Assembly (NCBI GenBank): GCA_934153655.1
Contig: CAKPFH010000046.1
Location: forward strand, 1-8,518
Length of the DNA stretch: 8,518 nucleotides
DNA from: an uncultured Bacilli bacterium
GTDB taxonomy: Bacteria; Bacillota_I; Bacilli_A; RF39; UBA660
Direction: 5' to 3'
The translations under genes were made by a program, and so were the position numbers. The notes beneath the pieces were generated by a model that was given only the letters and a program-made list of their open reading frames with translations, ran no database searches and was not told the origin of the DNA. Of the stretch, positions 1 to 6,086 are shown piece by piece. Within the stretch, counting starts at the first letter, position 1. Each line of letters begins with the position of its first letter.

Positions 1-25
1 GTGGGATAAATTCCAATTTATATCA

Positions 26-67
26 AACTATTAAAATTTTTAATTTTACTATTGACTTTTAATAGTT
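26..67. repeat. 11-nt perfect inverted repeat over the end of the HAD gene
   Basis: AACTATTAAAA at 26-36 is the exact reverse complement of TTTTAATAGTT at 57-67, with a 20-nt loop. The right arm lies in the last codons of the HAD gene and the left arm lies past its stop, so it could form a hairpin at the 3' end of that mRNA. A shorter competing hairpin (48-53 with 61-66) uses part of the same sequence. No clean U-run follows on the minus strand, so I do not call it a terminator. In DNA this AT-rich it may be chance. Confidence 0.3.
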
Positions 68-741
68 AGACTCCTTAGTTTTCTAATTAAACAAGAAACA
101 CTAGTTATACTATTACCAGCAATTTCTTTAATTTCTTCTTTAGCACTTGCTATAGCATAACCATTATAATCTCTTAACATTTCTAAATCATTTATATTAT
201 CTCCAATAGTATAAATATTATTTTTACTTATATTTTCTAAATTACTTACTAATTCAATCGATTTAGATTTAGAAATATCTTTATGATAAATATATATATG
301 TATTTCTCCTTCATTAAAAACTTTATAACACATATTATATTTTATCATAATTTTATCTAATTTTAATAAAAATAATTTATCTAATTTCGAAATAATTATT
401 TCATATTCTAATACATTTTCTAAATATTTAATAGTATTAATTGACATTTTATAAATTTTTTTTAATTTTTTTAATTCTTCATAGATAATATTATCTAAAG
501 AAGATAAATATAATATATTATTATTACTATCAAATAAAATATTACCATCATTACAACTTAAATAATGATATGGTATTTTATATTTATTAATTTCTTTTAT
601 TATACTATTATATGGTCTACCTGTATTTAAAAGAAAAATATTACCATCTTCAATAAATTTTTTTAAATAATAAATATTTATTTTTAAATCTAATATATTA
701 CATTTTAAAGTATTATCATAATCACTTACTAATAATTTCAT
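49..741 (-). CDS. HAD-superfamily (Cof-like, class IIB) hydrolase, probable sugar- or nucleotide-phosphate phosphatase
   Basis: A 230-residue cytosolic protein of the haloacid dehalogenase fold. Motif I is DYDNT at residues 7-11, with the nucleophile Asp7 and acid/base Asp9. Motif II is the Thr of NTGRP (39-43). A lysine near 158-160 suits motif III, and GDNIND (180-185) is the Mg2+-binding motif IV. A residue stretch of about 60-155 between motifs II and III is the place of a C2-type cap, as in Cof/YidA enzymes. These are usually somewhat longer (about 260-280 residues), so the cap is compact. Substrate cannot be read from sequence. The start is the ATG at 739-741 with GAGG seven bases upstream; the stop is TAG. 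Base composition is even more AT-rich than the arc genes (many Asn, Lys, Ile, Tyr). It has its own promoter and sits beyond a hairpin, so it is probably not part of the arc operon. The family is secure; the role is open. Confidence 0.85.
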   Translation of the reverse strand: MKLLVSDYDNTLKCNILDLKINIYYLKKFIEDGNIFLLNTGRPYNSIIKEINKYKIPYHYLSCNDGNILFDSNNNILYLSSLDNIIYEELKKLKKIYKMSINTIKYLENVLEYEIIISKLDKLFLLKLDKIMIKYNMCYKVFNEGEIHIYIYHKDISKSKSIELVSNLENISKNNIYTIGDNINDLEMLRDYNGYAIASAKEEIKEIAGNSITSVSCLIRKLRSLTIKSQ

Positions 742-759
742 ATAAACCTCATTTTTTTA

Positions 760-765
760 ATTATA
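760..765 (-). promoter_or_regulatory. Probable -10 element for the HAD gene
   Basis: The minus strand reads a perfect TATAAT here, giving a start about 753 and a leader of about a dozen bases before the ATG at 741. The -35 position (about 783-788, GTAATT) is a poor match. A 5-bp inverted repeat (774-778 with 785-789) overlaps that position and might be an operator, but it is short. The site lies downstream of the hairpin at 799-819, which fits an independent transcription unit. Confidence 0.5.
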
Positions 766-790
766 TGTTTATTAGTAAGATTAATTACTT

Positions 791-819
791 AGAAAATAAA
801 AGTGATATTAAATCACCTT
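791..819 (-). terminator. Candidate intrinsic terminator after the decayed gene
   Basis: On the minus strand an 8-bp stem (812-819 with 799-806, one G·U pair) encloses a 5-nt loop and is followed by TATTTTCT. The G·U pair would be an A·C mismatch in a plus-strand transcript, so the hairpin is better formed in the minus orientation. It begins only a few bases after the last stop of the broken gene. The U-run is interrupted, so termination may be weak. Confidence 0.5.
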
Positions 820-823
820 AGTA

Positions 824-1194
824 TTATATTTCTTTTTGAACAAGTTCTAAATTACTTTTTGATATACCAGTTATTTCAATTATTTTAGCAAGTGGCATAT
901 TTATTAGTAATAGTTAATAATTTATAAAAATATAAATCATTTGTAATTTCATTATAATTCATCTTACTTACTTTGTCCATATTTATATTTATTATTTTAG
1001 AAACATTTCCTTCAACATCTTCACTTGGATAAGGTGTTTCTATAACTTCTTTAAATGGTATTTTTTCTCTTTTAATAATACTTTTATACCAATTTAAATT
1101 AACTAAGATAACTCTTATTATTTTTTCATATATTTTATTATAATTTTTTTATTTCATATTCAAAACTTATATTATTTCTTTTAATTCTAACCAT
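824..1194 (-). pseudogene. Decayed small gene of about 120 codons, two frame breaks, helix-turn-helix-like tail
   Basis: The ATG at 1192-1194 follows a strong AAAGGAGG five bases upstream, but the frame ends at TAA 1138-1140 after 18 codons. Skipping one base in the seven-A run at 1144-1150 joins it to a longer open stretch that runs to TAA 885-887 (contains NLNWYKSIIKREKIPFKEV). A second one-base shift near 900-915 joins a third frame ending at TAA 824-826, with MPLAKIIEITGISKSNLEL near its end. The last part looks like a helix-turn-helix (…KIIEITGISKSNLELVQKEI), perhaps a DNA-binding or sigma-region-4-like tail, but I do not recognise the family. Charge and residue make-up look protein-like across all three pieces. 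The alternatives are sequencing error in homopolymers, programmed slippage at the A7 run, or three unrelated short frames. The intact promoter, ribosome binding site and following hairpin suggest decay is recent or that the gene is in fact read. Confidence 0.55.
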
Positions 1195-1206
1195 TTGCCT
1201 CCTTTA

Positions 1207-1216
1207 AGTCATGACT
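1207..1216. promoter_or_regulatory. 10-bp perfect palindrome AGTCATGACT at the predicted transcription start
   Basis: AGTCATGACT reads the same on both strands and lies from about +1 to +10 relative to the promoter at 1223-1251, just before the ribosome binding site of the decayed gene. It is one of the few GC-containing words in the stretch. It could be an operator for a dimeric repressor, possibly the product of the broken HTH-like gene itself. That link is inference only. Confidence 0.3.
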
Positions 1217-1222
1217 AAAAAC

Positions 1223-1251
1223 ATCTTAGCAAGTATTACTTTTAAATGCAA
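1223..1251 (-). promoter_or_regulatory. Candidate extended -10 promoter for the decayed gene
   Basis: The minus strand has TAAGAT (1223-1228) preceded by TGC, an extended -10 arrangement, and TTGCAT (1246-1251) exactly 17 bases upstream as a partial -35. It would give a leader of about 20 bases ending in AAAGGAGG and the ATG at 1194. The hexamers match consensus at 4/6 and 3/6, so spacing and position carry most of the weight. Confidence 0.45.
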
Positions 1252-1440
1252 ATAGTTAATTTTTTAATTTATCTTTATTTTTTAAGCAATTTAACCTATT
1301 TATTAAACTATTATTAAGTAAATTAGTAGTTTAAAGGTGGTTTTCTTACTATACACGATTACAAATTGACAAATTGACTTTTTTTTATTTTTTTTGATTT
1401 TTTTATTATTTCTTAGCAACCTGATTTTTTATTTTTTTAG
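1252..1440. other. Gene-free, extremely AT-rich spacer with an inverted repeat and a short tandem repeat
   Basis: No open frame with a ribosome binding site is visible on either strand. It holds an imperfect inverted repeat, 1303-1313 with 1324-1334 (11 positions; one U·G pair if read as plus-strand RNA, 10-nt loop), about 55 bases upstream of the candidate promoter at 1223-1251. It also holds an 8-bp word AAATTGAC repeated twice in tandem at 1363-1378, and long T-runs interrupted by single bases at 1379-1440. The inverted repeat has no U-run after it on either strand, so it is more like an operator or chance than a terminator. Confidence 0.4.
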
Positions 1441-1476
1441 AATATAATAAAAGAACACTAATTGTTAGCGTCCTTT
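1441..1476 (-). terminator. Intrinsic terminator of the arc operon
   Basis: Starting 8 bases after the arcD stop, the minus strand forms a 12-bp stem (1465-1476 with 1450-1461) closing a 3-nt CAA loop, with two G·U pairs, followed by TATTATATT. The two wobble pairs would be A·C mismatches in a plus-strand transcript, which supports minus-strand function. The tail is not a pure U-run, so some read-through towards the left is possible. Confidence 0.65.
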
Positions 1477-1483
1477 ATTTTAA

Positions 1484-2932
1484 TTAAAATATAAGAGTTG
1501 CAAGTGTTAATACTATTATATTAGCAAGTGCAATTGTTAAAACTATTTTAAGAGCCCATTTAAACCAAGTTGAATATTCTACTTTAGCAAGAGCAAGTCC
1601 TCCCATAATTGCTCCACATGTTGGAGTAATAAGGTTTACAAGTCCGTTTGCTGAAACTAAAGTCATTAGAGTTGCTTCAACACTATAACCAAGTTCTGAG
1701 GCAAGTGGACCAATAATTGGAGATGATAAAGTAGCAAGTCCTGATGATGATGGAACTAAAATAGATAATACTACATGTAAAATATAGTTAAGTGGAGTAA
1801 AGATAAATTCAGGTACATTCTTTAGAATATTAGCAGCATTATAAATAATATAATTATCTAAATGAGTAACACCCATTAAAACACTTGCACCTCTGGCAAG
1901 AGCAATAATTAAAATTACTCCAACCATATCATCTGCTCCATCAACAAATGTATCAACAATACCTTTTTCACCCATTTTATTAACAATACCAATGATAATT
2001 GCCATGACTAAGAACCATAAAGAAGATTCATTGAAATACCAATTACCAAAAGTAGAACCTGTTAACCAACCAGTAAATTTATCAAAGAAAGTGATATTGA
2101 ATTCACCCCATGGAATAAATCCTACAATCATTACTAAGAAAGTAATACCAAATAATACTAAGGTAATTCTTTGTTTACCAGTTAACTTAATATCTTTATC
2201 TTCAAATTTTTCAGCATAGTTACCGAATTTCTTTTCAGCATTTTTTTGTTCTCTTAAAGATAAGAAAGTTGAACCTTTATCTTTTTTAACCTTAGCTGCA
2301 TAGGTCATAACAAAAATAACAGAAATTAATAACGTTGTAAGCCATAAGAATGTTCCAATTAAAATAATTAATCCTTGGTTTACTTGAACTCCAGCTGGTA
2401 GTGCAGCAATAGCAGCTCCAGTTGCAAATGGGTTAATAGTTGAACCTAAAACTCCAGATCCAGCTCCAAGTAAAATAGTTGCTGATCCTACTAAAGGATC
2501 CATTCCAGCAGCCATCATAGTTGCTGCTAATAAAACATAAAAACCAACGGTTTCTTCAAGCATACCATAAGTTGTTCCTCCAACTGAGAAAATAAACATC
2601 AAAATTGGAATTAAAATTAATTCTCTTCCTTTTAGTTTTTTAACTAAAACATGAATTCCTGTTTCAAGAGCTCCGGTTTTAGTTATAATAGCAAGAAATC
2701 CACCTAAAATTAGGACAAACACACAAACATCAATACTGTCTGCAAATCCTAAAATTGGAGCCATTAATACATCTGATAGTTTAGCACCAACAGTACCACT
2801 ACCATTAACAATTTCTTCTCCTACAAATTTAGCACCTGGTAAAATATGAGATAAAATACCAAGGCCAAATAATAGAATTAAAATTATGGAAAAAGCCGAT
2901 AAAGCAAATCCTGACTTTTTCTTTTTACTCAT
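1484..2932 (-). CDS. arcD: YfcC-type arginine/ornithine exchange transporter (ArcD role)
   Basis: A 482-residue inner-membrane protein with about a dozen hydrophobic segments. Its N-terminus is MSKKKKSGFALS, a short basic cytosolic tail before the first membrane segment (about 11-33). Family landmarks of the YfcC/DcuC-like carriers are GGTTYGMLEE (118-127), a likely re-entrant small-residue stretch around 150-172, PSSSGLATLSSP (394-405) and the GLVNLITPTCGAIMGG segment (430-445). A charged cytosolic loop spans about 212-252. YfcC proteins often replace the classical APC-type ArcD in ADI operons of low-GC bacteria and are taken to exchange arginine for ornithine; that function is inferred from position as last gene of this operon. 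The ATG at 2930-2932 overlaps the arcC end by 8 nt, with AGGAGG eight bases upstream. It is visibly less AT-rich than the HAD gene, as expected for a Gly/Ala-rich membrane protein. Export of citrulline or import of another basic amino acid are alternatives. Confidence 0.85.
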   Translation of the reverse strand: MSKKKKSGFALSAFSIILILLFGLGILSHILPGAKFVGEEIVNGSGTVGAKLSDVLMAPILGFADSIDVCVFVLILGGFLAIITKTGALETGIHVLVKKLKGRELILIPILMFIFSVGGTTYGMLEETVGFYVLLAATMMAAGMDPLVGSATILLGAGSGVLGSTINPFATGAAIAALPAGVQVNQGLIILIGTFLWLTTLLISVIFVMTYAAKVKKDKGSTFLSLREQKNAEKKFGNYAEKFEDKDIKLTGKQRITLVLFGITFLVMIVGFIPWGEFNITFFDKFTGWLTGSTFGNWYFNESSLWFLVMAIIIGIVNKMGEKGIVDTFVDGADDMVGVILIIALARGASVLMGVTHLDNYIIYNAANILKNVPEFIFTPLNYILHVVLSILVPSSSGLATLSSPIIGPLASELGYSVEATLMTLVSANGLVNLITPTCGAIMGGLALAKVEYSTWFKWALKIVLTIALANIIVLTLATLIF

Positions 2933-3875
2933 TTTTTTCTCCTCCTCTTATTATTTTAGTACCAATATTTTTTTTATCAAGATATATTGCATCTTTTAAA
3001 GAGGTAATCATAGCAATTTTTTTATTATCATCTAAAAAATCTAGACATGCTTCTATTTTTGGTAACATACTTCCTTCAGCAAATTCTTTATTTTTAATAT
3101 AAGTTTTTGCTTCATCTGTCGTCATTTCATTTAATTCGGTTTGATTTTCTTTACCAAAATTTAAATAAACTTTAGGAATTGCTGTTAGAATTAATAACAT
3201 ATCAGCATTTAATTCTTTTGCAAGTAAAGCAGCTGATTTATCTTTATCAATTACAGCATCTACTCCTTCTAATTTACCAGTTTTTTTGTTTTTTATAACC
3301 GGTATTCCTCCTCCGCCTGAAGCTACTACAATTACTCCATTTTCAATTAATAACTTAATTGATTTTTTTTCAATAATATCTATTGGTTTGGGAGATGGTA
3401 CTACTCTCCTATAACCTCTACCAGCATCACTTACAAATATTTGCCCTTTTTCTTTACTAATTTTCATGGCTTCTTCTTTGGTATAGAAAGAACCAATTGG
3501 TTTAGTAGGATGTTTAAAGGCTTTATCTTTAGCATCTACTAGTACTTGTGTTATAACTGTTACACAACTTTTTTTAATTTTGTTTTGCTCTAGTTCATTT
3601 TCTAGAACTTGTTGTAATTGGTAACCAATATAACCTTGACTCATACTTCCACATTCAGGAAAAGGCATACTAGGTGTATTAATTCCTGTATGGGAATACT
3701 CCATGGCCAAGGAAATAGATCCTACTTGAGGTCCATTTCCATGGGTAATAATAACATCATGTCCTAATTTTATTAATTTTACAATTATTTTAGCCGTATC
3801 TTCTAATAATTTAAGTTGCTCATCTGGAGTAGATCCAAGAGCATTTCCTCCTAAGGCTACAACAATTTTACTCAT
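2925..3875 (-). CDS. arcC: Carbamate kinase
   Basis: A 316-residue cytosolic enzyme of the amino-acid-kinase fold, normal length for the family (about 310). It transfers the phosphoryl group of carbamoyl phosphate to ADP, the ATP-yielding last step of arginine fermentation, leaving carbamate that breaks down to CO2 and ammonia. Motifs in order are the N-terminal glycine loop GGNAL (9-13), HGNGPQVG (45-52), HPTKPIGSFY (122-131, with the lysine that is invariant in carbamate kinases), the glycine-rich VASGGGGIPV (184-193), DKDKSAALLA (210-219) and the C-terminal GSMLPKIEA (268-276). No key residue appears missing. The ATG at 3873-3875 comes one base after the arcB2 stop; its binding site AAAGGA is weaker than those of the other arc genes, so translation may lean on coupling to arcB2. 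A single carbamate kinase serves two upstream carbamoyltransferases. Confidence 0.95.
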   Translation of the reverse strand: MSKIVVALGGNALGSTPDEQLKLLEDTAKIIVKLIKLGHDVIITHGNGPQVGSISLAMEYSHTGINTPSMPFPECGSMSQGYIGYQLQQVLENELEQNKIKKSCVTVITQVLVDAKDKAFKHPTKPIGSFYTKEEAMKISKEKGQIFVSDAGRGYRRVVPSPKPIDIIEKKSIKLLIENGVIVVASGGGGIPVIKNKKTGKLEGVDAVIDKDKSAALLAKELNADMLLILTAIPKVYLNFGKENQTELNEMTTDEAKTYIKNKEFAEGSMLPKIEACLDFLDDNKKIAMITSLKDAIYLDKKNIGTKIIRGGEKNE

Positions 3876-3876
3876 A

Positions 3877-4866
3877 TTAATCCTTTAACGTTGCATAAAT
3901 AACTGCTTTTATTGTATGCATTCTATTTTCTGCTTCATCAAATACTTTAGATTTATTAGATTCAAATACTTCATCTGTTACTTCCATTTCATCAAGACCA
4001 AATTTATCATGAATACTTCTACCAATTTCTGTATTTAAATCATGAAAAGATGGTAAGCAATGCAAGAAAATCGCATTTGGATTCATATTATCAATTACTT
4101 TTTTATTAACTTGGAATTTTTTAAGTAATTTAATTCTTTGTTCCCATACTTCATCAGGTTCACCCATTGATACCCAAACATCAGTATAAACAACATCTTG
4201 ATTTAAAGTACCAAGTTTAACATTATCTGTTAGAGTAATAGTACAACCATTTTTCTTAGCAATCATACGACAAGTATCAACTAATTCCTTTTCAGGCCAT
4301 AAAGTTTTTGGACTACAACAAGTATAATTTAGTCCCATTTTAGCACAAGCTACCATTAAAGAATTAGCAACATTATTACGTCCATCACCCATAAAAACAA
4401 AATTCAAGCCTTTTAATTTTTTAAAATGTTCTTCAATTGTCATTAAATCGGCAAGCATTTGAGTTGGATGAAATTCATTAGTTAAACCATTCCAAACTGG
4501 TACACTTGATGCATCAGCAAGTTCCTCAACAATACTTTGAGAAAATCCACGATATTCAATTCCATCATACATACGACATAATACTCTGGCCGTATCCTCG
4601 ATACTTTCTTTTTTACCCATTTGACTACTAACAGGATCTAAGAAAGTTACATTCATACCTAAATCATAACCAGCAACTTCAAAAGCACAACGCGTTCTAG
4701 TTGAGGTTTTTTCAAAAAGTAAAGCAATATTTTTACCTTTTAAATATTCATGTTCAATTCCTCCACGTTTTTTCTTTTTAAAATCATGAGCAAGATCTAA
4801 TAAATATCTAATCTCTTCAGGTGTATAATCTAATAATTTTAAGAAATCTCTATTTTTTAAATTCAT
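3877..4866 (-). CDS. arcB: Ornithine carbamoyltransferase, catabolic type, second copy with canonical active site
   Basis: A 329-residue cytosolic enzyme that in the ADI pathway runs backwards, citrulline + phosphate to ornithine + carbamoyl phosphate. Carbamoyl-phosphate motif STRTR is at 55-59 and HPTQ at 133-136. GDGRNNVANSL (160-170) resembles catabolic OTCs of lactic acid bacteria. The ornithine-side motifs are DVWVSMG (229-235) and an intact HCLP (269-272, Cys270). It is about 74% identical by hand count to the copy at 6086-7072, with the same first 15 residues. I chose the ATG at 4864-4866: it aligns exactly with the paralogue's start, has GGGAGG four bases upstream and overlaps the arcA2 TGA in a classic ATGA. 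An upstream in-frame ATG at 4899 would add 11 residues with no family similarity. The complete motif set makes this the copy most likely to carry the pathway flux. Confidence 0.93.
   Translation of the reverse strand: MNLKNRDFLKLLDYTPEEIRYLLDLAHDFKKKKRGGIEHEYLKGKNIALLFEKTSTRTRCAFEVAGYDLGMNVTFLDPVSSQMGKKESIEDTARVLCRMYDGIEYRGFSQSIVEELADASSVPVWNGLTNEFHPTQMLADLMTIEEHFKKLKGLNFVFMGDGRNNVANSLMVACAKMGLNYTCCSPKTLWPEKELVDTCRMIAKKNGCTITLTDNVKLGTLNQDVVYTDVWVSMGEPDEVWEQRIKLLKKFQVNKKVIDNMNPNAIFLHCLPSFHDLNTEIGRSIHDKFGLDEMEVTDEVFESNKSKVFDEAENRMHTIKAVIYATLKD
4709..4748. repeat. 40-nt block identical between the two arcB genes
   Basis: The 40 bases at 4709-4748 equal those at 6915-6954, including third codon positions. 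They encode the stretch around residues 40-53 leading into the STRTR carbamoyl-phosphate loop. The spacing of 2206 bases equals the distance between the two arcB starts. Such exact identity in genes whose proteins differ at about a quarter of positions may reflect gene conversion, or strong codon bias at a conserved site. Confidence 0.7.
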
Positions 4867-6086
4867 AAGTCCTCCCTTACAAGTGCCATACTCATACAAT
4901 GTGGTCCACCTCTACCACGTGATAATTCACAACTTGGAATTTCAATTACTTTAACGCCATGATCTCTTAAAGCCTTATTAGTAATAAAGTTTCGATCATA
5001 AGTAATAACAACACCAGGTTTAACACATAAAGTATTAACTCCATCACTCCATTGTTCACGTTCAGCAGCAATTCTATTACCATTACCACATTTAATTAAT
5101 TCTACTTTATCAATATGTAAATATTTTTCTAAAATTTTATCAATTGTCATATCTAGTTTTTTAATTGATAATTCTTTATTTTTACCAAGTTTTAATTCAT
5201 AAACAGTTGAAATATCCATAACATGAGAATGAACTGCAAACTTTTTATAATCAACTCTCGTTAAAACTGTATCAAGATGCATAAAACTTCTTTCATCAGG
5301 AATATCAATAGCAAGTATTACTTCGAATTTATTATTTTTATCTTTAAAAATATTATTTGCAAGTTGAGCAATAGCATCTGGTTCAGTTCTTTGACTAATA
5401 CCAACTGCAAGTACTTTATCATCTAATACTTGAATATCTCCACCTTCAATTGAATAAGAATCATATCTCGAATAACAAGTTTTTATTTTTTTATATTTTG
5501 GGTGATATTTAAATATATACTCTCCAAATATTGTTTCTCTTTGTCTTGTAACTGAATACATTCTATGAATTGATACCATATTACAAATAGTTGCAAATGG
5601 ATCTCTTGGAGCATATAAATTTGGAAGTGGATCTAATATCATTTTTCCAATATCACGAGTTGCATAGAAACCAGAACTTTCTCTTAATTTCTTAAGCTCT
5701 GTAATATCAACACCTTCAATACATTTACTAACTAATTCTTTATTATCTTTAATATTATTTAAATATTCATAAACAATATCAAATACTTTTTTAGAAGTAA
5801 TTCCTCCTTCTTTAATAAATTGTTTTAGAAATTCTCTTCTAATTGTAATTGAAGTATCTAAAGCTTCAGCTACTAAATCTACTAAATAAACTACTTCTAC
5901 TCCTTCTTTTCTTAAAGCTTCAGCAAATTTATCATGTTCTTCTTTAGCTATTTTTAAATAGGGAATATCATCAAATAATAATCTTTCTAAAGTATTAGGA
6001 GTTAAATTTAGATATTCATTACCTGGTCTATGTAAAAGAACTGTTTTTAAAGGTGCTATTTCACAATAATTATTAATACTTTTCAT
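4863..6086 (-). CDS. arcA: Arginine deiminase paralogue with altered substrate loop (APRDP instead of FTRDP)
   Basis: A 407-residue cytosolic guanidino-group hydrolase, family length. The catalytic set is complete: Asp162 in RDPFA, Glu214 in IEGGD, His270 and Asp272 in FMHLDT, and nucleophile Cys397 in RGRGGPHCMSM. Arginine-binding residues equivalent to Pseudomonas aeruginosa ADI Arg185, Arg243 and Arg401 (from memory of that structure) are also present. However, the loop before Asp162 reads NLYAPRDP where ArcA1 and typical ADIs read NLYFTRDP, replacing the Phe/Thr pair by Ala159-Pro160. The next segment, ICNMVSIH, lacks the usual GxG. After the catalytic Cys it has MSMAL, not MSMPL. It is about 54% identical to ArcA1. 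The ATG (6084-6086) overlaps the arcB1 stop by one base (TAATG), with AGGAGG five bases upstream; the gene ends in TGA. A deiminase fold is certain. Whether it acts on arginine, another guanidino compound or little at all is open. Confidence 0.88.
   Translation of the reverse strand: MKSINNYCEIAPLKTVLLHRPGNEYLNLTPNTLERLLFDDIPYLKIAKEEHDKFAEALRKEGVEVVYLVDLVAEALDTSITIRREFLKQFIKEGGITSKKVFDIVYEYLNNIKDNKELVSKCIEGVDITELKKLRESSGFYATRDIGKMILDPLPNLYAPRDPFATICNMVSIHRMYSVTRQRETIFGEYIFKYHPKYKKIKTCYSRYDSYSIEGGDIQVLDDKVLAVGISQRTEPDAIAQLANNIFKDKNNKFEVILAIDIPDERSFMHLDTVLTRVDYKKFAVHSHVMDISTVYELKLGKNKELSIKKLDMTIDKILEKYLHIDKVELIKCGNGNRIAAEREQWSDGVNTLCVKPGVVITYDRNFITNKALRDHGVKVIEIPSCELSRGRGGPHCMSMALVREDL
5378..5421. 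repeat. 44-nt block identical between the two arcA genes
   Basis: Bases 5378-5421 equal 7594-7637 exactly. They encode the conserved DKVLAVGISQRTEP region that carries one of the arginine-binding residues. Identity through synonymous positions contrasts with about 54% protein identity overall. A further run of 27 identical bases lies in the C-terminal coding region near the SRGRGGP motif. Confidence 0.7.

Noticed and set aside
1351..1373. Second promoter upstream of the decayed gene (TTGTCA with TATAGT on the minus strand)
   Set aside because: The spacing is only 13 bases, too short for a normal sigma-70 promoter.
1252..1440. CRISPR array, tRNA, rRNA or mobile-element ends
   Set aside because: No spaced direct repeats, no cloverleaf-like or rRNA-like sequence, and no transposase or terminal inverted repeats here or elsewhere in the window.
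1992..2219. Plus-strand open frame of 75 codons
   Set aside because: Antisense to the well-supported transporter gene, no ribosome binding site, low-complexity product; a shadow frame.
4864..4899. Longer arcB2 starting at the upstream ATG (4899), adding 11 residues
   Set aside because: The extra residues lie in the arcA2 C-terminal coding region in another frame, have no family similarity, and the ATG at 4866 has the ribosome binding site and matches the paralogue's N-terminus.
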